A DNA stretch of 64,000 nt from Trissonchulus latispiculum (taxonomy: Eukaryota > Nematoda > Enoplea > Enoplida > Ironidae). How positions within the stretch are numbered: position 1 is the first letter of the stretch; each line of letters starts with the position of its first letter. The position numbers and the translations under genes were made by a program. This document shows positions 10,204 through 18,842 of the stretch, piece by piece. The DNA is taken from the NCBI GenBank assembly GCA_030248195.1, contig JASAND010006604.1, positions 1 to 64,000 of the forward strand, read 5' to 3'. The notes under the pieces were generated by a model. It worked only from the letters and a program-made list of their open reading frames with translations. It made no database searches and was not told the DNA's origin.

Positions 10204-12039
10204 TTATTCAATCAATACATGCCCATATGCAAATGAATGGATGCCATCGTCAAGTATATAACGTTTGTCATCATAGGCGCTTAATCCTACCTTACACCGC
10301 TGCACTGTAGTCAGTTGATGACCTCTTCTATCGATACTGCTCATGATATGCCGGGTTCTACCTCCATGCATTAATATTCGCTTATAATCTTCGTGCCTTA
10401 GTCTAACTGACCTATTAAGTCCCTTTGCCGCTGTCTTATCATCACCTTCGCACTTGATGCTATACATCTTTGCCCTTAATCCGACAAACTCGCTTATTGG
10501 CTTACCCTTAACTTCATCCTTCATCTTACCTATCACCTTCTTGTTAGCACTGCTATAAAGTGGGTGGTCCTTAGGGTAGTTACTGGTGTCAAATAGGTTA
10601 ATGTCCTCTCTCATATCCTGGTAAATATCAGGGGTTGTCACGTGGTAGCAAAAGCTGTCTGTGTCTGTGTACAGTAAGCTAACCCTGTCACCATACTTCT
10701 GCCTCATGTAGTTATAGTGAAAGTTGTACATGAGGTATTTTGATAGTTCAAGTACAGTGAATCCTACATATACGGGTTTACATAGCTTGACTGTACGTTT
10801 CTGCATCTGCACTGCTACCAGGTCTTCTGAAAATGCCTCACATGCCTTGTACCTAGGGTTTGCAACTAACTTCTCAAACTTATCTGGGCATGTAACTAGT
10901 CTAACATCTACATGGTTGCGGACGTTCTCCATCGTTTTCCCGAATACCGCATTATTCATCAGTTTGTAAAGATCTTCTTCAAACTTACTTTTCGCCGCTG
11001 CCCTCTTAACCATATTCAACTCAATGTAAGGCTTCATCCAGGCATCCTCCTCAAAGGTCACCCCTCTATGTATCTTCCTAATCACTAACCCTTGATCTAT
11101 GTATTGCTGCAGGGTATGCTTGTGCACGATGTAATGAGTCTTATTACGTAAGTTAGGTATTAACTTCTCACACCGCATGTACCCTCCTTGCTCGTTACTG
11201 TATGGCGATATCATCTGCTCAGTAATGGTAATTCTCTCAGGTGCAAGTGGGTAGTCATTATGAGCGTTGTGTAGATGCTGTGGGTAGTCAAGGTCAACCT
11301 CAAGGATACATGGAACTTCTCTCCATTGCTCCAAGTTGACCATCCACCTAAAGTTGCGCACGGGGAGTTTCTGGACCATTGACCAACCATATAGATTGTT
11401 CATGTCCACATATGTGATGTAAGAGGTTGGCTGCTTAGGGTCATACCCATCGAGCAGTGGGTTATTGGCCTTTGCGTACCGTTGGGCAACCATTGCCACC
11501 CCACCTCTTATACCATCTTCAAAAAACTTGTACATATCTGGATCCGTCAAAAGGTCTAACTCCTGTCCAGTATACTTGAGGCAGGCATCCCAGGCAAATG
11601 AAGGTAGAGTACAGTAGTGGCAAGGATCTAAGCCATACGTTTTCAGGCTAGTCTTGCGAAAGTTCTCTACCACATCTGCCAATAATAGGACATCTGTTCT
11701 CAAGTATTCATCATGATACTGTCCCATATTCTCTATACCTAGCTCACTCCACACAGTCTTTGCATGCTCATAGTCTCGGATGTCAATATCACTATCAGTT
11801 AGTGTGCTGTGGAAGGCTTCAATGGGTGGTAACTGAGCCTCACTAAATCTATCCCACGAGTCCATGTACTCATATGGGTAAACTCCCTTTCTTCTCATCA
11901 GTGAAAGCTTATCTCCGTAGATACTAGATGTAAATGTAAAGTCTTCATCAGTCAGTCCGTCTGCCAGTGTATCCAACGATCTATTCAGAAACTGGTAACT
12001 ATCGATTAGGTTCATCGATGCGCCACTCCTGTTCGACAT
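10204..12039 (-). CDS. Protein-primed-type DNA polymerase B, C-terminal part
   Basis: A 611-residue frame holding the end of the exonuclease domain and the polymerase domain. Visible motifs are Exo III YLRTDVLLLADV (about 112-123), PolA YVDMNNLYGW (about 210-219), PolB MNNAVFGKTMENV (about 361-373) and PolC YTDTDS (457-462), with both catalytic aspartates present. This is the replicative polymerase of Maverick/Polinton-type elements (family knowledge). The N-terminal half lies in the overlapping frame 11999-13531, so a frame change is needed in the region of overlap. The ATG at 12039 is probably not a natural start. An AATAAA on the minus strand lies shortly after the stop. Confidence 0.88.
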   Translation of the reverse strand: MSNRSGASMNLIDSYQFLNRSLDTLADGLTDEDFTFTSSIYGDKLSLMRRKGVYPYEYMDSWDRFSEAQLPPIEAFHSTLTDSDIDIRDYEHAKTVWSELGIENMGQYHDEYLRTDVLLLADVVENFRKTSLKTYGLDPCHYCTLPSFAWDACLKYTGQELDLLTDPDMYKFFEDGIRGGVAMVAQRYAKANNPLLDGYDPKQPTSYITYVDMNNLYGWSMVQKLPVRNFRWMVNLEQWREVPCILEVDLDYPQHLHNAHNDYPLAPERITITEQMISPYSNEQGGYMRCEKLIPNLRNKTHYIVHKHTLQQYIDQGLVIRKIHRGVTFEEDAWMKPYIELNMVKRAAAKSKFEEDLYKLMNNAVFGKTMENVRNHVDVRLVTCPDKFEKLVANPRYKACEAFSEDLVAVQMQKRTVKLCKPVYVGFTVLELSKYLMYNFHYNYMRQKYGDRVSLLYTDTDSFCYHVTTPDIYQDMREDINLFDTSNYPKDHPLYSSANKKVIGKMKDEVKGKPISEFVGLRAKMYSIKCEGDDKTAAKGLNRSVRLRHEDYKRILMHGGRTRHIMSSIDRRGHQLTTVQRCKVGLSAYDDKRYILDDGIHSFAYGHVLIE

Positions 12040-13531
12040 TCAGTTCAAAGCAAAGGTAGTCTTCTAATCCCTTCGGTACACAGGTGATGTCTAACTTAAA
12101 TTCCTTGCTAATCTTCCCAATCTCTTGCATAATTAGGTGCCCGTCATATCGTCTTAGGTTATGGAACATTACAGTTACCGACCGACCCAGTTTATACTTA
12201 AGGTTACACCGCCTATGGGCATACCCCCTGAAGGTGCCACAAATATGACAGTGGTCCCGTGTTGATTCCCCATCTGCAATCGTGCCATGACACAGGTGAC
12301 ATTCACTACCATGCTGAAGGAGTCGCTTGGGTAAACGCGGGTATTTATTCAATCGTTCCTGGTACTGTTGGCCTTTCAGTAGGATGGCTCTAAGGAATTG
12401 CTGCACTGCGTCCTCCCCACGGTAAATCAATGGTTCACCTCGGACAACAGGCATCCCCTCACAACACTGGAGCACATCTACTAACCCAAATGCACATGGC
12501 CTATGACTCTCATACCTATTCGTGTAAGAGGAGTATGGATTAGGTTGACAAGTATCTATCTTCTCCAGTAAACACTCAAAATCTGCATAAATCACATAAG
12601 GTCGCATTAAACGTCTATGATCATTCTGAAATTTTAGTTTAGTTGACGATGGCATTACTGTTATCTGTAAGTTATCAGTACTACAAAGTTTCTGGTGATT
12701 GTTACACTTTTCTTCTGTTGGAAATGGAAACAGGCAATGATTACAAAAGTATTTTCTGTGTCTGTCCTTCCGTTGGTCATGCAGGAGTCTTCCAAGGTTC
12801 TTGATTAGGCAATAGTGCTGATTATCCAGAAGGAGGAGATGAAGATGCTTCTCTCGTTTGGTCCTGGATAGGTATAGGATGTGGACTGATCTGTCGTATC
12901 CATAGACATTGACGGAGACATCATTCTGTCGTTCAAACTTCGGGATATCAGTCAGTTTCATAGGGAACTCCAATCCTGCAAAGTTCAGTTCATCCACAAA
13001 TTGTTGATACTTGGCCACTCGTTCGGCATGATCTTTCGTCGGATGGAGACCTGCCAAGATACTCCACATGAAGCATCTATTGTCAGTATTCTTGGGATTG
13101 ATGATTGCTGTTTTGTTCAGGAGGCTCTTCGGTAGAGGTACGTATGTTGATCCATATAGTGGGCGGTATTTGGCCAGGTGAATATCCAGGTATCGCACAT
13201 GATCGATCACCCATCCTGATCCATTGCGTTGAAATTCTTCGATATTTGTGAGGATGCGGTTAATCATAGAGTTCATAGGCACATCTTCACCAGGAATAAT
13301 GATAGTCTGTTTGCTGGCAAAATAGCTGCTCATCGTTTCATTTGTAATCTCGTTGATGAATAAAATGTGCAGTCTCAATTGCATCTTCAAGGCTCGGTCA
13401 CCAATGAGGCTCTGAATAGCTTCGGTGCAGTCCAATAGGAATTCTTTAGGATCATTGGTTGACTCATCGGGTGTTATGCGGTACCACCGATAGTACCCAC
13501 GTAAAGACGCCGCTTGACGCTGCAAAGTCAT
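11999..13531 (-). CDS. Protein-primed-type DNA polymerase B, N-terminal and exonuclease part
   Basis: 510 residues from the first ATG. Order: an N-terminal region typical of animal Polinton polymerases with a GSGWVID segment (about 104-110), a C2H2-like zinc motif beginning CNHC (263-283), Exo I YADFECLLEKID (about 315-326), an endonuclease-VII-like Cys/His cluster CHLCHGT...DHCHICG (411-432) and Exo II MFHNLRRYDGHLI (about 455-467). The frame stops 41 bp into the overlap with the C-terminal part. Either one recent indel broke the gene or a frameshift is used in expression; the sequence alone does not decide. Confidence 0.85.
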   Translation of the reverse strand: MTLQRQAASLRGYYRWYRITPDESTNDPKEFLLDCTEAIQSLIGDRALKMQLRLHILFINEITNETMSSYFASKQTIIIPGEDVPMNSMINRILTNIEEFQRNGSGWVIDHVRYLDIHLAKYRPLYGSTYVPLPKSLLNKTAIINPKNTDNRCFMWSILAGLHPTKDHAERVAKYQQFVDELNFAGLEFPMKLTDIPKFERQNDVSVNVYGYDRSVHILYLSRTKREKHLHLLLLDNQHYCLIKNLGRLLHDQRKDRHRKYFCNHCLFPFPTEEKCNNHQKLCSTDNLQITVMPSSTKLKFQNDHRRLMRPYVIYADFECLLEKIDTCQPNPYSSYTNRYESHRPCAFGLVDVLQCCEGMPVVRGEPLIYRGEDAVQQFLRAILLKGQQYQERLNKYPRLPKRLLQHGSECHLCHGTIADGESTRDHCHICGTFRGYAHRRCNLKYKLGRSVTVMFHNLRRYDGHLIMQEIGKISKEFKLDITCVPKGLEDYLCFELNVEQEWRIDEPNR

Positions 13532-13777
13532 TATCAATACTGAATAACGGAACTGAATAACATATGTGATACCCTTCTTATTACCACGAAAATTTGAATT
13601 TCATGAAGCAACAAACCATGAAGCAACAAACAACATTTACCCGTAATCATGAAGTTAGCAGTACATTTTAAAAAGCTGACATTTAAAAATTGTGATAATA
13701 CAAAAGGCTGCTTTTATAAATTTAGATTTTTCATAAAGTTACACGAAATGTACAAGACATTACATTAACCAAAATAC

Positions 13778-14116
13778 TTAGTAGTAGTATTCACTTAGGG
13801 CACCACGTAGGTATTCAAGTTCTGTGGTGTTGGCAATCTTAAAGCCAGTCATTTTATCGTGGATAGACTGAAGGCGTCTGTCAGTGTCATAACAGTACTC
13901 CCAACACTGATCCCATTCAATGTAGTGACAGGCACTGGATCTATGACTTAGATCACCCTCGCGACACAGGTGTAGACTGCAGTCCTCTAGTCGGCGGTAC
14001 AGGTGATCACCTTCTACTACGGTGGTAACATTGCCATGAGATAGTTGAATACCATTATCGGTCTCTGTAATGTCTACAGAAGACACTATAGCGATTAGGC
14101 TCAGTAGTAGTAACAT
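13778..14116 (-). CDS. Small secreted Cys-containing protein of the Polinton
   Basis: 112 residues with a clear signal peptide (MLLLLSLIAIVSSVD) and no later membrane segment. Five cysteines are visible (C..SLHLC..., ACHYIEWDQCWEYC), and NVT and NTT are possible N-glycosylation sites. It lies between the protease and the polymerase on the same strand, 36 bp downstream of the protease stop. A TATA-like run (AAAATATATAC on the minus strand) sits just before the ATG. I do not recognise the family; a secreted or envelope-associated accessory protein is an inference. Confidence 0.6.
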   Translation of the reverse strand: MLLLLSLIAIVSSVDITETDNGIQLSHGNVTTVVEGDHLYRRLEDCSLHLCREGDLSHRSSACHYIEWDQCWEYCYDTDRRLQSIHDKMTGFKIANTTELEYLRGALSEYYY

Positions 14117-14152
14117 AGTTCTCTATGTATATATTTTATCCCCTTGAAAACT

Positions 14153-14617
14153 TCACCTTGACTTTTTATGGGATTTCTGGCAATAAGGTGTGGGTTCTAG
14201 TGTCACCCGATCAACAAAGGTCTTGACAATGTTATCGTTAGTGTCACTTCTTCGCCTCAGATAGTTGACAATTGAGTCCATTGATCTTCCTCGGGACCTG
14301 TGGTGAAGGAAGTAAATGCAGTACTCCCCACATACATCAGTAGTGAAATCTTGCAACTGAATGCGATTATACTGTAATTCCCTCTTGCCAATGAATGACA
14401 TGAAGAGGATAGGTGGTAGGCCATAGCTGTCAAAATATTCTACCCTGTTATCCTCTAGCCACATTGCAACCCAGTGTTCACCAGCCTCACCGGATGCCTT
14501 AGTGTTAGCAACAAGACAGCCTGGGCGGTACCGTGGTAGCTTATCACTGGGAAATACTCCTAGGAGAGGAACTTTGCAGTCTTTCCTTAAAGTCTCAAGG
14601 ATCTCGCGGGTGTTCAT
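14153..14617 (-). CDS. Adenain-like cysteine protease
   Basis: 154 residues. The catalytic set of the adenovirus-type (C5/Ulp1-fold) maturation protease can be read: His48 in GEHWVAMWL, Asp63 in YFDSYG, Gln89 in QLQDF and Cys96 in DVCGEYC. Gln and Cys are 7 residues apart, as in adenain. Such enzymes process capsid and core proteins during virion maturation. Shorter than adenain (about 200 residues) but in the range of Polinton proteases. Its ATG overlaps the capsid stop codon as ATGA, so the two genes are tightly coupled. C-terminus basic (KSHKKSR). Confidence 0.85.
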   Translation of the reverse strand: MNTREILETLRKDCKVPLLGVFPSDKLPRYRPGCLVANTKASGEAGEHWVAMWLEDNRVEYFDSYGLPPILFMSFIGKRELQYNRIQLQDFTTDVCGEYCIYFLHHRSRGRSMDSIVNYLRRRSDTNDNIVKTFVDRVTLEPTPYCQKSHKKSR

Positions 14618-15933
14618 AGTGCGTAGTCAAAGAATGGTGTTCGATTATAGTCTATTGATATGAGATTATCAAATTCTCCGTATATAATGATTTCAACACC
14701 CTGAGGATAAGTGGCGGCTGGTAGGGCCTTCTCTAGTTGCATCCTGAGTGATACGTCACCTTCCTTGATCAGTTGCATTGCCCCAGTGTCAATATTGTCT
14801 GGTGTCAGGTCAAATGCAAATATAGTGTATCCCTTGGCAAAGTCTTCGTAGGAAATGTCTGCTCCCTTCGTGGATCCTGCCATGTCATTGCCTTCGTAGA
14901 GGTATATGAAGGGCATCGTATACTGGAACTTATCCCATGCCATCTTCATTGGCTGCTTTGGTACAAACTCATCACCATACTTTAGGGCAATCTCGCTGAC
15001 ATTACAGTGTTGGAACTCGAGGGGATTATGCTTCTGACTTCCATTGAATGCCTCTGACTTGACCATTGCCACCAGGACTCTACGAGGAAGTTGACCGGTG
15101 AATATGGAATTCTCTACAACCGTCTGCACACCAGGAGCGATATGCCTGGTGACCAGTTTAGTCCTCCTGATTGGATACTTGGCTGTCTCATGGTCTCTTA
15201 GTACACCCTCAATTGCCATGGTGAGAGAGTCTTGTGGTCTGACTTTCCACACATACCAACGTATATCGTCAACTAATAGTTTGTATCCACTGGTTGCTGA
15301 CTGGAGGAGGATGTCGTCACTGTTACGGTGTAATTCCAGACTCAACTGGCATTCACTCAGAAGGTATCGGTCTTGCTTGAATAGGTCACAATGAAGGGGT
15401 CCTGCCACCACGACATACCGACCATCTGTAAATGGTATACCCCGATGCTTAGCTGCCGTAGTGGAGATATCGTTGAAATCACTGTCCTTTGCAAATAGGT
15501 TGCTCTGTAGATGAGACGTCTTTGCTTCTTTCCCAAAGTTGGCGATAGTCTCCAGGTAGGCTCCATAGTGATAAAGGTCGCCACTGTTGTAAATTTCCTT
15601 GTCGGATAGTTTGACCACTAATCGTCTAATGAATGACTTTGCTAGCATATTGATGGGTGCCACTGAGATACTACCATCTGCTGCCTTTGCTACTGCCTTT
15701 CCATCGCTGTCAGTTATCCGTAGCTTTAGATAAAGGTAGTTCCGGTTCAGGTCAAGCATGTAAGAATCCTTTGGTACAAGGAATAGGTATGGACCATTAC
15801 TGGTTACAGGATTTAGGGGATAAATTTCTGCCATGTAGCCACTCTCCACACTGACCTGAGTTGGAGGTAGCGAGAAGAGATCCATTTCGGACTTAAAGCC
15901 CGGCATAGACCGTTCATCTACTTGCTTAGCCAT
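14614..15933 (-). CDS. Polinton major capsid protein (double jelly-roll, hexon-like)
   Basis: 439 residues. The N-terminal region reads DLFSLPPTQVSVESGYMAEI, then YLFLVPKDSYMLDLNRNYLY and YLKLRI, and the C-terminus GVEIIIYGEFDNLISID. This pattern matches the animal Polinton capsid family (the nematode F54H12.2-like group), which is predicted to form the trimeric capsomer. No signal peptide or membrane segment. It lies between the pX-like protein upstream and the protease downstream, the usual morphogenesis cluster. The frame is intact. Assignment rests on family resemblance and gene order. Confidence 0.82.
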   Translation of the reverse strand: MAKQVDERSMPGFKSEMDLFSLPPTQVSVESGYMAEIYPLNPVTSNGPYLFLVPKDSYMLDLNRNYLYLKLRITDSDGKAVAKAADGSISVAPINMLAKSFIRRLVVKLSDKEIYNSGDLYHYGAYLETIANFGKEAKTSHLQSNLFAKDSDFNDISTTAAKHRGIPFTDGRYVVVAGPLHCDLFKQDRYLLSECQLSLELHRNSDDILLQSATSGYKLLVDDIRWYVWKVRPQDSLTMAIEGVLRDHETAKYPIRRTKLVTRHIAPGVQTVVENSIFTGQLPRRVLVAMVKSEAFNGSQKHNPLEFQHCNVSEIALKYGDEFVPKQPMKMAWDKFQYTMPFIYLYEGNDMAGSTKGADISYEDFAKGYTIFAFDLTPDNIDTGAMQLIKEGDVSLRMQLEKALPAATYPQGVEIIIYGEFDNLISIDYNRTPFFDYAL

Positions 15934-15978
15934 TGAAATAATTATTAGTAAATAATTGGTATTACATAGAGTGGGTTT

Positions 15979-16365
15979 TTATGGGCTGTAAATGTCACGC
16001 TTCAATCTCTTAACTTTGCGTCTATGTGGTCTGCTTCCAATGCCTTCCCCTTGCTGTATTACCTTTCCACTGTTCTCCAGCAGGCGTCCAATGGCTGCCT
16101 TCCCATGTCGTTTGAGTGCTTCCTTTGGATCTTCACCTCTATTCAAGTAATCACGAGCCACATCTCCGGCTGTCTGAAACGCTTGCCTGCCTGCCTCTAG
16201 ACCTACACGACGTACTACTGGCCAAATAAAGCGTCCGATGCCTCTTAAGAGACTGCCGAGGCCATCTCCTCGCTGATACCTTTGGCCGGCGTAGAAACCA
16301 GACCCTCTCTGTATCAGGTGCAGTTGCCAGTCTTCAACGGTTTCTGGATGATATCTGGTCCTCAT
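15979..16365 (-). CDS. pX/pVI-like basic core protein
   Basis: 128 residues, strongly basic. It begins with a YHPETVEDW segment and a Gly-rich stretch GSGFYAGQRYQRGDGLGSLL, followed by an amphipathic helix-prone region RFIWPVVRRVGLEAGRQAF and a basic tail (RRKVKRLKRD). Short proteins of this design, next to penton and capsid genes, are the adenovirus core pX/pVI-like proteins of Polintons and adintoviruses. The likely role is genome condensation or capsid-core linkage, and it is a probable protease substrate (GSGF and GLGS sites are candidates only). Its start overlaps the penton-like gene's end by 32 bp in another frame. Confidence 0.75.
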   Translation of the reverse strand: MRTRYHPETVEDWQLHLIQRGSGFYAGQRYQRGDGLGSLLRGIGRFIWPVVRRVGLEAGRQAFQTAGDVARDYLNRGEDPKEALKRHGKAAIGRLLENSGKVIQQGEGIGSRPHRRKVKRLKRDIYSP

Positions 16366-17125
16366 CTTTCTTGAAGTGTAACTTGATAACTATACTACCA
16401 TACTCAAAATGTACACTCCTGCCAATGTGATTGTTTATATGGACTTTAATGCTATTGACCACATGCTTATTCACGGGGACGTAGTGAGGTTCAGGACAGT
16501 ACTGAATGGTATCTCCATACTCTTCACCCGCCTTTACTACTGCCAGCAGGTTGCCGGTAGTTGTGCCCACCAGCTGTTCTTTCACGATATCACAATGGAC
16601 TTGAAGATAATGAAAGTTAAGGCTGGGTGGACGTTGTGCGTAGAATTTCTTTGTCCTCAGGGCATCTCTGCCATCGGAGGGATCAACGCTGAATTTCTGA
16701 GAGTCAAAGCCAAGCATGCGCACAATGGTAGGAGCAAATTGGATAAACCCGAAGTTGGGTCTTTCAAGGTGTTCTAGATTTTCGTATAAGTCTAGGTAGA
16801 CTCGATCCTTTTCCTGATCATAGACGAAACGTATAGGAGGTGATTCCTGACGTTCATTAAGAATTGACTGAATGGTAAGGTTGATGGTATTTATCAGATC
16901 GTGAAGGTTATAGTACCGCCGCCTGGGTATATTACTAACTGCTCTCTCGTCTGCCTCAAATAGGACTATGATGAATGTGTCTGCATTAGAATTAATTGCT
17001 TTCCAAGTGTGCGGATAGATAAAGTCAACCATTGCAACGGACCACCTGCCATGTAGATGCAGAGGGTGAGCTAGCTGGTTCTCAAAGGTTCCGTCCTTTC
17101 CGGTCACATACAGGTAGAAACTCAT
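16334..17125 (-). CDS. Penton-like minor capsid protein
   Basis: 263 residues, N-terminus SFYLYVTGKDGTFENQ, then LHGRWSVAMVDFIYPHTW and ADTFIIVLFE. Beta-rich with no signal peptide. The N-terminal pattern and its position upstream of pX, major capsid and protease fit the single-jelly-roll penton of Polintons. The C-terminal part contains HVVNSIKVHINNHIGRSVHF, also typical of this family as I know it. Intact frame. Confidence 0.72.
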   Translation of the reverse strand: MSFYLYVTGKDGTFENQLAHPLHLHGRWSVAMVDFIYPHTWKAINSNADTFIIVLFEADERAVSNIPRRRYYNLHDLINTINLTIQSILNERQESPPIRFVYDQEKDRVYLDLYENLEHLERPNFGFIQFAPTIVRMLGFDSQKFSVDPSDGRDALRTKKFYAQRPPSLNFHYLQVHCDIVKEQLVGTTTGNLLAVVKAGEEYGDTIQYCPEPHYVPVNKHVVNSIKVHINNHIGRSVHFEYGSIVIKLHFKKDEDQISSRNR

Positions 17126-17295
17126 CTTCGCTTCCGGAAGTCACGGTCATATTTCTTCATACAGTGCAAAACACAATACATATATACATACACAATAGTC
17201 ATCATAGTGTCAAATTTGTTCTTCGTTGTATGTCTTCATATTATTCTTCGTGATATTTGTATCATCATCATTTCGTAGTATCCATCATATCATCA

Positions 17296-17511
17296 TCATT
17301 TCGTAGTATCCATCATATCTTCATCATCGAGAATAAGTTCTTCGACTACTTCATCTTCATTGAATAGTTGCTTCATATCGACATGTAGGATTCGTCGCCA
17401 TCCAATACCAGGAATAGAAATGATTATCTTTTGCCTCGGATATCGTCTGCATTTATTCTTGTGATAGCGGCTGAGGCGGATCAGGCTCTGGAGTGCCTTA
17501 TAGATACCCAT
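17296..17511 (-). CDS. Small charged protein, unknown (Polinton)
   Basis: 71 residues. The N-terminal half is basic (RYHKNKCRRYPRQK); the C-terminal third is strongly acidic (NEDEVVEELILDDEDMMD). No signal or membrane segment. On the same strand as the capsid block and upstream of the penton-like gene. A 33-bp imperfect direct repeat (ATCATCATTTCGTAGTATCC) overlaps its 3' end region. Not recognised. Confidence 0.5.
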   Translation of the reverse strand: MGIYKALQSLIRLSRYHKNKCRRYPRQKIIISIPGIGWRRILHVDMKQLFNEDEVVEELILDDEDMMDTTK

Positions 17512-17559
17512 GGTGCAATATATGGAATAGAGGTATTTACACCAGTATCGTAGGCCTAC

Positions 17560-18009
17560 TTATTGACTATAGAGTTGGTATATCTGGTCTGCTGTAAAAC
17601 TGACAGGACCAACAAAGCCACAAAGGACACGCTTATCTTGATCCAGGCAAAGAGTTGTCTCGTTATATATGGACGTGTAGGGACATGGAATAGATCCGTT
17701 AATATAGACCGGACACTGGAAGTTTAGACAATTGTATATGAATTGGCGGATCTCGTGAAAACTATCAAGTGATACAAGGTGCTCAGTCCAACCATTATGA
17801 ATAAAGATGGCATTGTCTATCGTAACGGAGTCCTTCAGTGGTGGTAGTTTACACTGGGTATGCTGTGACAACAAAATCGCTAATACAATCGTAGACAATA
17901 AAAATTTTATGAGAAGGCTTGTGATTATACAGGGAACTCCTTTGACCAATTGGAGTTTCGTAAAGTTTAAAAAGGAATGCCCTTCTTGGGAATTTGCACC
18001 AGTAGCCAT
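17560..18009 (-). CDS. Single-pass membrane or secreted protein, unknown (Polinton)
   Basis: 149 residues. A hydrophobic segment (about 29-47, LLIKFLLSTIVLAILLS) is followed by an outer region with several cysteines (CLNFQCPVY, IPCPYTS, LCLDQDKRVLCG) and possible N-glycosylation sites (NGS, NET). The 28 residues before the hydrophobic segment would make it a type II protein; if the true start is elsewhere (spliced leader exon), the segment would serve as a signal peptide. Family unknown. Confidence 0.55.
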   Translation of the reverse strand: MATGANSQEGHSFLNFTKLQLVKGVPCIITSLLIKFLLSTIVLAILLSQHTQCKLPPLKDSVTIDNAIFIHNGWTEHLVSLDSFHEIRQFIYNCLNFQCPVYINGSIPCPYTSIYNETTLCLDQDKRVLCGFVGPVSFTADQIYQLYSQ

Positions 18010-18145
18010 AGTCAGGATCTTGTACGGCGCACTTTAACAGTACCTCTATTCGCTTCTTATTACCATAGAATTTAGATGCCGTCTTTGTATTAGCCCTACT
18101 ACCATGCTTTTTATAGACGTGGGGTGATACCTTAGTGTTCCACAT
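17849..18145 (-). CDS. Alternative overlapping basic frame (Polinton)
   Basis: A 98-residue frame starting MWNTKVSPHVYKKHG, rich in Lys/Arg for its first 60 residues, then running antiphase through the start of the 149-residue gene. The portion upstream of 18009 (KHGSRANTKTASKFYGNKKR) has coding character and could be a short core-like protein or a 5' exon. Weak evidence. Confidence 0.3.
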   Translation of the reverse strand: MWNTKVSPHVYKKHGSRANTKTASKFYGNKKRIEVLLKCAVQDPDYGYWCKFPRRAFLFKLYETPIGQRSSLYNHKPSHKIFIVYDCISDFVVTAYPV

Positions 18146-18182
18146 TAATAAGTGAGGGTGATGTGATACCAAGGGAGTAACA

Positions 18183-18677
18183 ATGATTGTTAATGTTGTT
18201 CTCAGTGGACGCTTTGACAGGGAACTTCACCTAACGAACATTCCTAACATTAGACTCTATCGTGGATTTATTGGCGGTAGTCTGAAACACGAGGAGGCAA
18301 CTTTCCAATTATTCACCAGTGGTAGTTTTGTTTGCCTCGGATGTAAATCAATCGAACGAGCTAATCAGTGTATTCGCCAACTTGCAGGCGCTCTTAATGT
18401 CGGTATTCTTCGCGAAGGCGAAGTGGTGAACCTGGTGGGATCCTTCTCAGTTGGCAGGTATATAGACCTAAGGAATTTATATGAAGGTATCCGGCATACC
18501 CATCAAGTTTGCTATGAACCAGAGCTATTTAATGGTCTCACGTGTAAGATTGCCAAAGTTACTGCACTCATCTTCCACACTGGCAAGGTCATATTAACTG
18601 GCGCTCGAAGTGAGTCTGCCCTATCACATGCAAGGTCTTTAGTTAATAAGAAGGTGATAAGGTTTAAAGTTCATTAG
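18183..18677 (+). CDS. TATA-binding-protein-like protein carried by the Polinton
   Basis: 164 residues, almost exactly one TBP core made of two direct repeats (about 1-72 and 82-156). Repeat 2 carries YEPELFNGL (111-119) and ALIFHTGKVILTGA (128-141), which match the TBP signature. Repeat 1 carries the parallel FQLFTSGSFVCLGCKS (41-56). Of the four DNA-kinking phenylalanines of TBP, Phe116, Phe131 and Phe44 have counterparts; the fourth, in repeat 1, looks substituted or shifted (RLYRGF). TBP nucleates transcription initiation by all three RNA polymerases, so this protein may direct element promoters or redirect host initiation (inference). It is transcribed away from the capsid block; the 173 bp between it and the 149-residue gene is a candidate bidirectional promoter. 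Confidence 0.85.
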   Translation: MIVNVVLSGRFDRELHLTNIPNIRLYRGFIGGSLKHEEATFQLFTSGSFVCLGCKSIERANQCIRQLAGALNVGILREGEVVNLVGSFSVGRYIDLRNLYEGIRHTHQVCYEPELFNGLTCKIAKVTALIFHTGKVILTGARSESALSHARSLVNKKVIRFKVH

Positions 18678-18683
18678 TGCATC

Positions 18684-18842
18684 ATGTCTGCCCGAAGCCT
18701 GTTGAACGAACTGTTGCAAAAGGCCCTGCGACAAAGTCCACCTATTTGCATTGAGATTACCGGTCATTATGTTGCAGTCATGACTATAGGCAGTAAGTCC
18801 TGGACAAGCTCACAATGTCCTGATCCACGTACTGCCCATTGA
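18684..18842 (+). CDS. Short protein after the TBP-like gene, frame disrupted
   Basis: 52 residues starting MSARSLLNELLQKALRQSPP, 6 bp after the TBP-like stop on the same strand. The coding character appears to continue in another frame from 18790, so this and the next entry may be two halves of one gene separated by a frame change near 18790. Not recognised. Confidence 0.4.
   Translation: MSARSLLNELLQKALRQSPPICIEITGHYVAVMTIGSKSWTSSQCPDPRTAH

Noticed and set aside
14773..17253. Plus-strand frames of 65-122 residues opposite the capsid, pX and penton-like genes
   Set aside because: They are antisense shadows of strongly supported minus-strand genes.
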